Of a stretch of 64,000 bases of DNA, positions 1 through 8,961 are shown piece by piece. Source of the stretch: Bradyrhizobium sp. 139. Its GTDB lineage: Bacteria; Pseudomonadota; Alphaproteobacteria; Rhizobiales; Xanthobacteraceae. The position numbers and the translations under genes are program-made. The stretch spans positions 62,001 to 126,000 of the forward strand of contig NZ_JADPKS010000154.1 of NCBI RefSeq assembly GCF_023074175.1, written 5' to 3'. Every line of letters begins with the position of its first letter. The first letter of the stretch is position 1. The notes beneath the pieces were generated by a model. That model was not told the origin of the DNA, did not search any database, and saw only the letters and a list, made by a program, of their open reading frames with translations.

Positions 1-261
1 AATCTTCTTGCTCCAATGTCGGCCAATGTCGACATCTGGGAAACCGAATATCTGCAAGTGCTCGAAGGCGAGAACCCCGTCAAGGAATGGACCAAGGGGA
101 CCTGGCTGACGCGCTATCTCGACGTGCTCGAGGGCGACGAGAAGGCCGCGTTCGAGGCCGTCTATGGTGAGCGCGTGGCAAAGGCCTATCCGAAGAATGC
201 CACGGGACAGACCCTGTTCCCGTTCCGGCGTCTCTTCATGGTCGCCCAGCGCAAGAGCTGA
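1..261 (+). CDS. tam: trans-aconitate 2-methyltransferase, C-terminal part (5' end outside window)
   Basis: The reading frame is open from base 1 and stops at 259-261, giving the last 86 residues of a longer protein. The segment with W-x-T-x-Y motif (DIWETEY), a conserved V-x-E-W-x-K-G-T stretch and the ending FPFRRLFMVAQ matches the C-terminal region of SAM-dependent trans-aconitate 2-methyltransferases, which methylate trans-aconitate formed spontaneously from the TCA intermediate cis-aconitate. The SAM-binding N-terminal half is not in the window, so activity cannot be judged. No terminator with a U tract follows; the next gene starts about 200 bases on. Family assignment is by recognition of the C-terminal pattern. 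Confidence 0.75.
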   Translation, partial: NLLAPMSANVDIWETEYLQVLEGENPVKEWTKGTWLTRYLDVLEGDEKAAFEAVYGERVAKAYPKNATGQTLFPFRRLFMVAQRKS

Positions 262-467
262 TTGCGCTGCAATGCGACATAAGCGCTCGCATCCCCTGAC
301 GGGCGCGGGTGCCGGGTTGCGCATTCAACAGCCGTCAAGATAGCTTGAAGGTAGCTTGGCTGCGGCAAATTGGGCTTAGGTCTAGTTGTTCAGGTGGCGG
401 ATTGCTGCCACTACTCAAACCGGAAAACAAAAAGACCCGGTTTTAGAGGTTGTTGGGAGGTTACTTC

Positions 468-1469
468 ATGCGCAAGCTGCTTCTTGCGGTCGCCGCCGTG
501 GCCATTCTTGTGGCCCCTGCCGTCGCCCAGGCCCAGAGCCCTGTTATCATCAAATTCAGCCACGTCGTCGCCAACGACACTCCGAAGGGCAAGGGCGCCT
601 TGAAGTTCAAGGAGCTCGCCGAGAAGTACACCGACGGCAAGGTCAAGATCGAAATCTATCCGAACTCCACCCTCTACAAGGACAAGGAGGAGATCGAGGC
701 GCTTCAGCTCGGTTCGGTGCAGATGCTCGCGCCCTCGACCGCGAAATTCGCACCGCTCGGTATCAAGGAGTTCGAGGCGCTCGACCTGCCCTGGCTGTTC
801 AAGGACGACCAGACCTATGCCAACGCGATGAAGGGCACGGTCGGCAAGTGGCTGTTCCAGAAGCTCGAGACCAAGGGCATCACCGGGCTCGCTTATTGGG
901 ACAACGGCTTCCACATGCTCTCCGCCAACCGTCCCTTGATGAAGCCGACCGATTTCCAGGGTCTCAAATTCCGCATCTCCGGATCGAAGGTTGCCGACCA
1001 ATATCTCCGTATCCTGGGCTCGATCCCTCAGATCATGGCGTTCTCCGAAGTCTACCAGGCTTTGCAGACGGGCGTGGTCGACGGCTGCGAGAACACCGCG
1101 TCCAACTACCTGACGCAGAAGTTCTACGAGGTGCAGAAGGACATCACCGTGTCCTATCACGCGCATCTGCAATACGCCGTCATCGTCAACTCGAAATTCT
1201 GGTCGGGCCTGCCGCCTGATATCCGCACCCAACTCGAAAAGGCAATGGCGGAGGCGTCCGACTACACCAACTCGATCGCGCGCCAGGAGAACGAGGATGC
1301 GCTGGCCGAGATCAAGAAGACGGGCAAGACCACGCTGCATTATCTGACGGACGCCGATCGCAAGGCGTGGCAGGAGGCGATGCAGCCGACCTACAAATGG
1401 GCGAAGGGGCGGGTTGGGCAGGAAGTGCTCGATCTCGTCGCCAAGGAACTCGACGTCAAGATGAACTGA
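468..1469 (+). CDS. TRAP transporter solute-binding protein DctP
   Basis: A 333-residue periplasmic binding protein for a tripartite ATP-independent transporter. The start ATG at 468 is preceded by GGGAGG at about 455-460, which beats an upstream in-frame TTG at 450. An N-terminal signal peptide (MRKLLL, hydrophobic core, cleavage near AQAQS at residues 21-25) is followed by the DctP fold: IKFSHVV near residue 30, a YPNSTLY segment, FRISGS near residue 170 with the conserved Arg that usually grips the carboxylate of the ligand, and the family signature A-x-x-E-V-Y-Q-A-L-Q-T-G-V-V-D-G-x-E-N near 200. It is followed by a fused DctQM permease, so the transporter is complete. The ligand is probably an organic acid; the sequence does not say which. 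Confidence 0.93.
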   Translation: MRKLLLAVAAVAILVAPAVAQAQSPVIIKFSHVVANDTPKGKGALKFKELAEKYTDGKVKIEIYPNSTLYKDKEEIEALQLGSVQMLAPSTAKFAPLGIKEFEALDLPWLFKDDQTYANAMKGTVGKWLFQKLETKGITGLAYWDNGFHMLSANRPLMKPTDFQGLKFRISGSKVADQYLRILGSIPQIMAFSEVYQALQTGVVDGCENTASNYLTQKFYEVQKDITVSYHAHLQYAVIVNSKFWSGLPPDIRTQLEKAMAEASDYTNSIARQENEDALAEIKKTGKTTLHYLTDADRKAWQEAMQPTYKWAKGRVGQEVLDLVAKELDVKMN

Positions 1470-1503
1470 CGGCGGCGCTGTTACGTTATAAGAACAACCA
1501 TGA

Positions 1504-1533
1504 ACGGTCGGGGGTGATCGCACTCCCGGCCGT
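1504..1533 (+). terminator. intergenic hairpin between dctP and dctQM
   Basis: A 13-bp stem (1504-1516 with 1521-1533, including two G-U pairs in RNA) closes a 4-base loop. It has no U tract. It lies 34 bases after the dctP stop and just before the permease. Such hairpins are expected to stabilise the binding-protein transcript or attenuate read-through so that DctP outnumbers the permease. The second TRAP operon has a comparable hairpin in the same place. Confidence 0.55.
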
Positions 1534-3602
1534 TGCTCTTGAATGATGAGCCAAGCTGGGGGACCAAGTTGCTGCGTGTACTGAATCGTGTGCTCAATCA
1601 TCTCGAAGAATGGCTGATCGCGACGATGATCGCGGCTGCGACATCGCTCATCTTCGTTGCCGTGCTGCACCGTTACGGGGCGGGGCTGTCGATCGATATT
1701 GCCAAATGGGCGGAGGCGCGCAACCTGGCCTTCCTCGCCGTGCCCGCGCGAGCGACATTCGTCTGGCTTGCTGCCGTCGACCTGTCCTGGGCGCAGGAAC
1801 TCTGCATCTACATGTTCATCTGGATGGCGAAGTTCGGTGCGGCCTACGGCGTACGCACCGGCATCCATGTCGGCGTCGACGTGCTGGTCAATGTCCTGCC
1901 CGGAGGATCGCGCCGCCGCGTCATCACTTTCGGCCTGATGTGCGGCGCCCTTTTCACCGCCATCGTGGGCTATTTCGGGGCCGCGTTCGTCGGCCAGATG
2001 TGGCAGACCGGCCAGCAATCCAACGATCTCGAAGCGCCGATGTGGTTGGTGTATCTCACGATCCCGCTCGGCTCCGGGCTGATGTGCTTCCGCTTCCTGC
2101 AAGTCGCCTGGTCGTTCTATCGCACCGGCGAGCTGCCGCATCACGACATGGCCGGAGTCGAGGGCGTCGAGGCAGACCCGATCCATCCAGCCCCGGTCAC
2201 GCGCAGCCAGGTCGCCCGCGACGAGCGCAGCCCGCTCGGCTGGGTCCTGATGTTGTTGCCGGTCCTGATCGTCGTCCTGTGCTTCGCCCATGCGGCGCAC
2301 GTCATCACGCTGCCGCAGGGACTGCGCGTCGCCGTGGTCTTCGCCCTCCTGCTGTCGTTGATGCTCACGGGCATGCCGATCTCGATCGCACTGGGTCTGA
2401 CCGTGCTCAGCTTCATGTTCACGCTGACCGACGTGCGAACCGAATCGGTGGCGCTGAAACTGTTCACCGGCATCGAGAGCTTCGAGATCATGGCGATCCC
2501 GTTCTTCATCCTCGCCGGCAACTTCCTGACCCACGGCGGCGTGGCGCGCCGGATGATCGCCTTCGCAACCGCGCTGGTCGGCCATTGGTACGGCGGTCTC
2601 GCGCTTTCGGGCGTGGTCGCCTGCGCGCTGTTCGCCGCGATTTCCGGCTCGTCGCCGGCGACCGTGGTGGCGATCGGCTCGGTAATCCTGCCCGCCATGA
2701 TCGCACAGGGATTCCCGAAGCGGTTCGGCGCAGGCGTGATCACGACCTCCGGCTCGCTCGGAATTCTCATCCCACCCTCGATTCCGATGGTGCTTTTTGC
2801 CGTCTCCACCAACAGCTCTGTCGGCAAGCTGTTCATCGCCGGGATCGTGCCGGGGCTCGTGCTGGCCACGCTGCTCGGCGCCACGACCTTCTATCGCGCT
2901 TGGCGCAATGATTACCCGCGGATGCCGAAGGCGACTTTCATGCAGCGCCTCGATGCGTTCCGCAAATCGATCTGGGGAATCCTGCTGATCGTGATCGTGA
3001 TCGGCGGCATCTACAGCGGCCTGTTCACGCCTACCGAAGCTGCCGCGGTCAGTGCGGTCTACGCTTTCATCGTCGCGGTGTTCATCTACAAGGACCTCAA
3101 GCTGAGAGACGTGCCGCGGGTGCTGCTGTCATCGGCGAATCTTTCGGCGATGCTGCTCTACATCATCACCAACGCCGTCTTGTTCTCGTTCCTGATGACT
3201 TACGAGAACGTGCCGCAAGCGCTCGCGCAATGGATGATCGACCAGGGTCTCGGCTGGATCGGCTTCCTCCTCGTCGTCAATCTGCTGCTGCTGCTGGCGG
3301 GCAACGTGATGGAGCCGTCCTCGATCATCCTGATCATGGCGCCGATCCTGTTTCCGGTCGCGATCAAGCTGGGCATCGATCCGATCCATTTCGGCATCCT
3401 GATGACGGTCAACATGGAGGTCGGGCTGTGCCATCCGCCGGTCGGCCTCAATCTCTACGTCGCCTCAGGCATCGCCAAGATGGGTATCACCGAGCTCACG
3501 GTCGCGGTCTGGCCATGGCTCTTGACCATGCTGGCGTTCCTCATGGTTGTAACCTATTGGCCGGGTCTGTCGTTGTGGCTGCCTCGCCTGCTGGGCATGT
3601 AG
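1533..3602 (+). CDS. TRAP transporter fused DctQM permease
   Basis: A single 689-residue membrane protein that joins the small (DctQ) and large (DctM) subunits. Residues about 15-205 hold the four-helix DctQ part, with the motif A-Q-E-L-C-I-Y-M-F-I-W-M-A near 88 and an extra segment of about 30 residues between its first two helices. A polar linker (about 210-235) leads to DctM (about 240-685), recognised by IPFFILAGNFLTHGG, GSSPATVVAIGSVILPAM, LGILIPPSIPMVLFAV and VGLCHPPVGLNLYV. Fusion of Q and M is a known variant of the family. The start is uncertain: TTG at 1533 lies at the end of a strong hairpin, while TTG at 1569 is preceded by GGGGGA and would still keep the whole first helix. It works with the DctP encoded just upstream. 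Confidence 0.9.
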   Translation: MLLNDEPSWGTKLLRVLNRVLNHLEEWLIATMIAAATSLIFVAVLHRYGAGLSIDIAKWAEARNLAFLAVPARATFVWLAAVDLSWAQELCIYMFIWMAKFGAAYGVRTGIHVGVDVLVNVLPGGSRRRVITFGLMCGALFTAIVGYFGAAFVGQMWQTGQQSNDLEAPMWLVYLTIPLGSGLMCFRFLQVAWSFYRTGELPHHDMAGVEGVEADPIHPAPVTRSQVARDERSPLGWVLMLLPVLIVVLCFAHAAHVITLPQGLRVAVVFALLLSLMLTGMPISIALGLTVLSFMFTLTDVRTESVALKLFTGIESFEIMAIPFFILAGNFLTHGGVARRMIAFATALVGHWYGGLALSGVVACALFAAISGSSPATVVAIGSVILPAMIAQGFPKRFGAGVITTSGSLGILIPPSIPMVLFAVSTNSSVGKLFIAGIVPGLVLATLLGATTFYRAWRNDYPRMPKATFMQRLDAFRKSIWGILLIVIVIGGIYSGLFTPTEAAAVSAVYAFIVAVFIYKDLKLRDVPRVLLSSANLSAMLLYIITNAVLFSFLMTYENVPQALAQWMIDQGLGWIGFLLVVNLLLLLAGNVMEPSSIILIMAPILFPVAIKLGIDPIHFGILMTVNMEVGLCHPPVGLNLYVASGIAKMGITELTVAVWPWLLTMLAFLMVVTYWPGLSLWLPRLLGM

Positions 3603-3619
3603 CCGCGCATACGGCGCAT

Positions 3620-3642
3620 CCTCTCGCCTCGTGGGCGAGGGG
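3620..3642 (+). terminator. hairpin after the TRAP operon
   Basis: The bases CTCGCC (3623-3628) and GGCGAG (3634-3639) pair around a 4-base loop and the stem can be extended to 3620-3642 with one G-U pair. It sits 18 bases after the permease stop codon. There is no T run, so it is a candidate 3'-end structure rather than a proven terminator. Confidence 0.4.
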
Positions 3643-3722
3643 GAAGTCGTAGCCTCGCCAGCAATGGCAATCGGCTGCCAGATGCGGTTAGATGCCGCGC
3701 GACAGGCCGGGAGGATCCAGAG

Positions 3723-5651
3723 ATGACAGAAGCCAGCAGCGAGCCGAAGGACGCAACGCCGTCCGTCATCGCGCAGCAAGCGGCGATGCTGAATGCGCTG
3801 CCGTTTTCCGACACGCGGGATTTCGACGATGCCGCGCGCGGCTTTCTCGGCACGATCGAGAACGCGACGATCACAAATCCGCAAGGCAGGACGGTCTGGA
3901 GCCTCGAGCCCTACGGCTTCCTGTCGTCCGAGCAGGCGCCGTCGACGGTCAATCCGAGCCTGTGGCGGCAGTCGCGGCTCAACATGCAGCACGGGCTGTT
4001 CGAGGTCGTGCCCGGCGTTTACCAGGTGCGCGGGCTCGATATCGCCAACATGACGCTGGTCGAGGGCGACAGCGGCGTCATCGTCGTCGACACCCTGACC
4101 TCGATCGAGGGCGCGCGCGCTGCGCTCGATCTCTATTTCAGGCATCGTGGCGCGCGGCCGGTCGCGGCCGTGATCTTCACTCATACCCACACCGACCATT
4201 GGGGCGGCGCGCGCGGCGTGCTGGAGGAGGATGCGCTCGCCACCGGCCGCGTGCCGATCATCGCGCCGAACCTGTTCATGGAGCACGCGGTCTCCGAGAA
4301 CATCATTGCGGGACCGGCGATGCTGCGCCGGGCGCAGTATCAGTTCGGCCCGTTCCTCGCCAAGGGCGTGCGCGGACAGGTCGATTGCGGCCTCGGCAAG
4401 TCGATGGCGGCAGGTTCAGTGGCGCTGCTGCGGCCGACCGATCTGATCATGGCGACCGGCGACAAGCGCGTGATCGACGGCGTCGAATTCGAATTCCAGA
4501 TGGCGCCGAACAGCGAAGCGCCGGCGGAGATGCACTTCTTCATTCCGCGCTACAAGCTGTTGAACCTCGCCGAGAACTGCACGCACAATTTTCACAATCT
4601 GCTGCCGTTCCGCGGCGCCGACGTGCGCGACGCGCTGGCCTGGTCGAAATATCTGAGCGAGGCCTTGCAGCTGTGGGACGGCAAGGCGGAGGCGATGTGC
4701 GGTCAGCATCACTGGCCGGTGTGGGGCCGCGAGCGGATCGGCACGATGATCCGGCAGCAGCGCGATCTCTACAAATTCGCGCACGACCAGACCATTCGCC
4801 TGATGAACCACGGCATGACCGCGGCCGAGATCGCCGAGACGATCCAGCTCCCGAAGAGTCTCGAAGGCGCCTGGCACGGCCGCGGCTATTACGGCCATAT
4901 TCGGCATAACGTGAAGGCGGTCTACCAGAAATATCTCGGCTGGTACGACGCCAATCCGGTCAATCTCGATCCGCTGCCGCCTGTGGAAGCGGGCAAGAAG
5001 TATGTCGAGTATATGGGCGGCGCCGACGCCATTCTCGCGCGCGCACGCAAGGATTTTGACAAGGGTGAGTTCCGCTTTGTCGCGCAGGCGCTCGGCCATC
5101 TCGTCTTCGCAGAGCCGGAGAACGAGGCGGCGCGTGCGTTGCTGGCGGATACGCTCGAGCAGCTCGGTTATGCCGCCGAGAGCGCGACCTGGCGCAACGC
5201 CTATCTATTCGGTGCGCAGGAGCTGCGACAGGGCATGCCGAAGACGCCGCCGCGCCCGCCGATGCCGCGCCAGACGCTGGCCGCGCTACGCACCGAGCAG
5301 CTCTGGGACGTGCTCGGCATCCGCCTCAATGGTCCCAAGGCCGAAGGCAAGCACATCGTCCTGAACTGGAGTTTTACCGATACCGGTGAGACGTTCGTGC
5401 TCAACCTGGAGAACTCTGCGCTGACCTATGCCGAGGGCGTGCAGGCGGAAGATGCGGATGCGAGCTTCACGCTCGCGCGCGCAACGCTCGATGAAGTCAT
5501 CGCCAAGCTGACGAGCTTTCCGGAGGCGGTGGCCGCCGGCAAGGTCAAGCTCACGGGCAACCCGATGCGGCTTGCCGAGCTGATGGGCCTGATGGACGAA
5601 TTCCCGCGCATGTTCGAGATCGTCGAGCCGAAGCGGGCGGTGGTGGTGTAA
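3723..5651 (+). CDS. alkyl sulfatase-type metallo-beta-lactamase hydrolase (SdsA/BDS1-like)
   Basis: A 642-residue protein with the architecture of linear alkylsulfatases, which release sulfate and alcohol from alkyl sulfate esters. The metallo-beta-lactamase core carries the zinc-binding motif FTHTHTDHWGG at residues 152-162, and further His ligands are present near CGQHHWPVWG (about residues 323-332). The middle is the helical dimerisation region and the last ~130 residues form the SCP2-like lipid-binding domain (FVLNLENSALTY, VKLTGNPMRL). The ATG at 3723 has GGGAGGAT upstream. Unlike secreted family members, the N-terminus (MTEASSEPKD) is polar with no signal peptide, so a cytoplasmic location is predicted. 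It stands alone after a TRAP operon. Substrate is inferred from family only. Confidence 0.85.
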   Translation: MTEASSEPKDATPSVIAQQAAMLNALPFSDTRDFDDAARGFLGTIENATITNPQGRTVWSLEPYGFLSSEQAPSTVNPSLWRQSRLNMQHGLFEVVPGVYQVRGLDIANMTLVEGDSGVIVVDTLTSIEGARAALDLYFRHRGARPVAAVIFTHTHTDHWGGARGVLEEDALATGRVPIIAPNLFMEHAVSENIIAGPAMLRRAQYQFGPFLAKGVRGQVDCGLGKSMAAGSVALLRPTDLIMATGDKRVIDGVEFEFQMAPNSEAPAEMHFFIPRYKLLNLAENCTHNFHNLLPFRGADVRDALAWSKYLSEALQLWDGKAEAMCGQHHWPVWGRERIGTMIRQQRDLYKFAHDQTIRLMNHGMTAAEIAETIQLPKSLEGAWHGRGYYGHIRHNVKAVYQKYLGWYDANPVNLDPLPPVEAGKKYVEYMGGADAILARARKDFDKGEFRFVAQALGHLVFAEPENEAARALLADTLEQLGYAAESATWRNAYLFGAQELRQGMPKTPPRPPMPRQTLAALRTEQLWDVLGIRLNGPKAEGKHIVLNWSFTDTGETFVLNLENSALTYAEGVQAEDADASFTLARATLDEVIAKLTSFPEAVAAGKVKLTGNPMRLAELMGLMDEFPRMFEIVEPKRAVVV

Positions 5652-5677
5652 GGCCACCGTCGCCGCTGCGTTCTCAC

Positions 5678-5780
5678 TGTCATCGTCCGGCTCGACCGGG
5701 CGATCCAGTATTCCGTGACGCCGGTGATCGAACCGAGAAGCTGCGGCGTACTGGATGCCCCGCCTTCGCGGGGCATGACA
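5678..5780. repeat. palindromic intergenic repeat (type E)
   Basis: Outer arms TGTCAT (5678-5683) and ATGACA (5774-5779) enclose inner inverted arms ATCCAGTA and TACTGGAT and a short GCCCCGCC-type hairpin (CCCCGCCTTCGCGGGG). It fills the gap between two convergent genes and could also act as a bidirectional 3'-end structure. It resembles the dispersed palindromic elements common in Bradyrhizobium-type genomes. Confidence 0.6.
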
Positions 5781-5792
5781 ACGAGCGGGGGC

Positions 5793-6863
5793 CTACTCCG
5801 CGCTGCTCACCAGCTTGATCCGCGGCGCCTGCGCTTCCGTCAGGCTGCGATACGCCGCGAGATAATCCAGCGCCATCCGGCGCGCGGTGAAGCGCGCCTC
5901 GAACTGCCGGCGGATGGCCGCGCGATCCAGCTGCGCGAGGCGATTGACGACGCCGGCTGCGCTGATGATGTCCTCGACCACGAAGCCGGTGAGGCCCTCG
6001 TCGATGATCTCGGGCACCGAGCCGCGGTTGAAGGCGACGACCGGCGTTCCGCAGGCCATGGCTTCGATCATCACGAGGCCGAACGGCTCCGGCCAGTCGA
6101 TCGGCAACAGCAGTGCCAGCGCGCCGCTCAGGAAGTCCGATTTCTCGTGGTCGCTGATCTCGCCGATGAAGTCGACCAGCGGATTGTTCTCGATCATCGG
6201 CCGGATCAGCTCGTCATAGTAGTCCTGGTCGGCGCGGTCGACCTTGGCCGCGATCTTCAGCGGGATGCCGCAATGGGTCGCGATCTTGATGGCGCGGTCG
6301 ACGCCTTTTTCGGGCGCGATGCGGCCGAGCACGGCGAGATATTCCTGGCGAGCCGGCTTCGGCGTCAGCAAATTCTCCGGCAGGCCGTGGTGAATCGTGG
6401 TCACCCAGTTCGCCTGCGGCACCGGCCTGCGCTGTGCGTTCGAGATCGAGATCACCGGCATCTTGGAGAAGGTGTTGAACACCGGCTGATGCTCCGGAAG
6501 GTCGAGCCGGCCGTGCAGCGTGGTCAGGAACGGGGTCGGCTGCCGGTGGAACAGCGACCACGGATAGTAGTCGAGATGGAAGTGGAGGAAGTCGAACTCC
6601 TCGTCGTCACATTTCTGCCGCACGCGCTCCAGGAGCACCATGTGCAACGCGTTGGGATCGCGCACGGAACCGTCGAGGCGAAGCGCCCGCGGCCAGAGTG
6701 CATCCAGCTTCGCCGACGTGTGCGAGTCGCCGCTGGCGAACAGCGTCACGTCGTGTCCAAGGGCGACCAACTCCTCCGTCAACCAGTGCACCACCCGCTC
6801 GGTGCCGCCATACAGCTTGGGTGGAACAGCCTCCGTCAACGGAGCTACCTGCGCGATGCGCAT
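5793..6863 (-). CDS. glycosyltransferase family 4 protein
   Basis: A 356-residue GT-B enzyme that should transfer a sugar from a nucleotide sugar. The N-terminal half begins MRIAQVAPL and has the glycine-rich loop YGGTERVV at residues 18-25, typical of acceptor-side binding in GT4 enzymes. The C-terminal half has the donor-binding signature: ICRI-like LAVLGRIAPEKGVDRAI (about 195-211) and the E-x7-E motif in PEPFGLVMIEAMACGTPVV (about 275-293). There is no signal peptide or membrane segment. It is monocistronic on the minus strand and is preceded by a candidate EcfG promoter. The neighbouring glucosidase and glycogen synthase make a role in storage or stress polysaccharide metabolism plausible but unproven. 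Confidence 0.85.
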   Translation of the reverse strand: MRIAQVAPLTEAVPPKLYGGTERVVHWLTEELVALGHDVTLFASGDSHTSAKLDALWPRALRLDGSVRDPNALHMVLLERVRQKCDDEEFDFLHFHLDYYPWSLFHRQPTPFLTTLHGRLDLPEHQPVFNTFSKMPVISISNAQRRPVPQANWVTTIHHGLPENLLTPKPARQEYLAVLGRIAPEKGVDRAIKIATHCGIPLKIAAKVDRADQDYYDELIRPMIENNPLVDFIGEISDHEKSDFLSGALALLLPIDWPEPFGLVMIEAMACGTPVVAFNRGSVPEIIDEGLTGFVVEDIISAAGVVNRLAQLDRAAIRRQFEARFTARRMALDYLAAYRSLTEAQAPRIKLVSSAE

Positions 6864-6936
6864 CTCACCATCTCCTCTGTGCGATCATGAAAGTTAAGCC
6901 CCCGCCGTGTTTCGGCACCGACATGCCAGTCGAGGG

Positions 6937-6961
6937 AACGTTCTCGCATTTGCGAAGTTCC
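6937..6961 (-). promoter_or_regulatory. candidate EcfG (general stress) promoter for the GT4 gene
   Basis: Read on the minus strand, GGAAC (6961-6957) is followed after exactly 16 bases by CGTT (6940-6937). This fits the alphaproteobacterial EcfG sigma-factor consensus GGAAC-N16/17-CGTT. The inferred start site would lie about 65-70 bases before the glycosyltransferase ATG at 6863. Confidence 0.55.
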
Positions 6962-7139
6962 TTCAACGAACGTTACTTCTTCGACACACTTCAGCGCGGC
7001 CGCGATGCTGCCATCTCCTCTTCTCACATCGTCCGCATCCGCATGTCGTGATGACCCGGCTCGGGAACCGAGGCGACGCGGTCGATGTTCAATCGGCTAT
7101 TGGAAAAATTCGAAAACATCACGACGGGGTTGCAGTCAC

Positions 7140-8903
7140 ATGGATCACCTTTCTGGCTACGCGCGCAGGCCATTTGCCTTTGTCTTGCGCTATCTGCGAC
7201 GACGGCTGGCGTCGCATCTGGTGATCCTCACCGCTGTCGTCGCAGCCGTTGCCTGTTCCGTGGGCACGCAGTACGGCGTCAAATCCCTGGTCGACAGTCT
7301 GTCCGCGGGAACATCGCACGGCGGCAGCGTATGGCTGGCATTCATTTTGCTCATGTCGCTGATTGCTGCCGACAATTTCCTGTGGCGGATCGCGAGCTGG
7401 ACCGCGAGCTTCACCTTCGTTCGTGTCACGGGTGATTTACGCCGTGACATATTTCGTCATCTGACCGGACACGCTCCGAGCTATTTCTCGGACCGCATGC
7501 CCGGCATGCTGACCAGCCGTATCACCGCGACCTCCAACGCGGTGTTCACCGTCGAGAACATGTTCGTCTGGAATGTGTTGCCGCCGTGCATCGCCACAGT
7601 TGCGGCCATCGCGCTGATTGGAACCGTCAGTCCTTATATGGCACTCGGCCTGATCGTGATCGCCGGCGGCATGGTGATCGCGATGTTTCATCTGGCCGCG
7701 GCCGGCAAGCCGCTGCACGACGACTTTGCCGACAAGGCCGCCGTCGTCGACGGCGAGATGATCGACGTCATCAGCAACATGCCGCTGGTCCGCGCCTTCT
7801 GCGGCATCGGCCATGAGCACGAGCGGTTCGACGCGACGGTGAACCGGGAACTGACCGCGCGTGGCCGTAGCCTGCGTTATCTGGAAAAGCTGCGGCTCAC
7901 GCATGCCGGCGTGACGGTCGTCCTGACGGTGGCACTGATGGCCTGGGCGATCACGCTCTGGCAGCAGGGCGAGGCGACCACCGGCGATGTCGTGCTGGTC
8001 TGTACGCTCGGCCTCTCCATTCTCAACGCGACGCGCGATCTCGCGGTGGCGCTGGTCGATGTCACCCAGCATGTCGCGCGCCTGACCGAGGCGATCGCGA
8101 CCTTGCTCGTGCCGCATGAATTGCGCGATCATCCCGAGGCTGAGCCGCTGATGAAGAGCGGCGCCGCGATCGCGTACAACAACGTCACCTTCGGCTATCC
8201 CGGCGGCGCGAAGATCTTCGAGCGGTTCAGCCTGCGGCTGCAACCCGGCCAACGCGTCGGCCTGGTCGGCCAGTCCGGCGGTGGCAAGTCGACCTTGTTC
8301 ACGCTGCTGCAGCGCTTCTACGACGTGGACGAAGGCAGCGTGACCATCGACGGCCAGGATATTTCGATGGTGACGCAGCAGAGCTTGCGCGAGGCGATCT
8401 CCGTGGTGCCGCAGGACATCTCCCTGTTCCATCGCTCCATCCGCGAGAACATCCGCTACGGGCGGCCGAACGCGACCGACGACGAGGTGCTGCGTGCGGC
8501 GATCGCGGCGCGCTGCGATTTCGTCGAAACCCTGCCGGAAGGTCTCGACACCATGGTCGGCGACCGCGGTGTGAAAATGTCCGGCGGCCAGCGCCAGCGC
8601 ATTGCGATTGCGCGCGCCTTCCTGAAGGACGCGCCGATCCTGCTGCTGGACGAAGCGACCGCCGCGCTCGACAGCGAATCCGAGGAGGCGATCCGCGAGG
8701 CGCTGTCGCGCCTGATGCGCGGCCGCACCGTGATCGCGATTGCGCACCGGCTGGCGACGCTGCGCAATTTCGATCGCGTGGTCGTGCTGAAGAATGGCAA
8801 GATCATCGAGGACGGCGCGCCCGACCGCCTGATGCAGGGCCACGGTCCCTACCGCGAGCTGGTTACGCAGGAGATGAGCCGACTCGCGAAGTTCGCCGCG
8901 TAA
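7140..8903 (+). CDS. ABC transporter with fused permease and ATPase domains
   Basis: A 587-residue half-exporter of the multidrug/lipid (MsbA-like) type that should work as a homodimer in the inner membrane. Six membrane helices span about residues 25-310. The ATPase domain has Walker A GQSGGGKST (about 377-385), Q-loop VPQDISLF, signature MSGGQRQR, Walker B ILLLDEATAALD and switch His in AIAHRL. I place the start at ATG 7140. An alternative ATG at 7085 opens a different frame whose first ~19 residues look coding and runs into this gene, so either a short upstream reading frame or a frameshift is possible. Substrate unknown; the next gene on the same strand is a glycogen-debranching-type enzyme. 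Confidence 0.88.
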   Translation: MDHLSGYARRPFAFVLRYLRRRLASHLVILTAVVAAVACSVGTQYGVKSLVDSLSAGTSHGGSVWLAFILLMSLIAADNFLWRIASWTASFTFVRVTGDLRRDIFRHLTGHAPSYFSDRMPGMLTSRITATSNAVFTVENMFVWNVLPPCIATVAAIALIGTVSPYMALGLIVIAGGMVIAMFHLAAAGKPLHDDFADKAAVVDGEMIDVISNMPLVRAFCGIGHEHERFDATVNRELTARGRSLRYLEKLRLTHAGVTVVLTVALMAWAITLWQQGEATTGDVVLVCTLGLSILNATRDLAVALVDVTQHVARLTEAIATLLVPHELRDHPEAEPLMKSGAAIAYNNVTFGYPGGAKIFERFSLRLQPGQRVGLVGQSGGGKSTLFTLLQRFYDVDEGSVTIDGQDISMVTQQSLREAISVVPQDISLFHRSIRENIRYGRPNATDDEVLRAAIAARCDFVETLPEGLDTMVGDRGVKMSGGQRQRIAIARAFLKDAPILLLDEATAALDSESEEAIREALSRLMRGRTVIAIAHRLATLRNFDRVVVLKNGKIIEDGAPDRLMQGHGPYRELVTQEMSRLAKFAA

Positions 8904-8961
8904 AACCAACAGTTGCATTCGCGTTGGTCGCGTTCCGAAACAGGCCGCAGGGGAGCAGCTC

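Noticed and set aside
411..2585. 724-residue open frame on the minus strand opposite dctP and dctQM
   Set aside because: It is the mirror of two well-supported TRAP genes in high-GC DNA; its translation is rich in Arg, His, Asp and Gln with no recognisable domain.
5715..6890. 391-residue plus-strand frame opposite the GT4 gene
   Set aside because: It starts inside a palindromic repeat and is the antisense of a glycosyltransferase with clear GT-B motifs.
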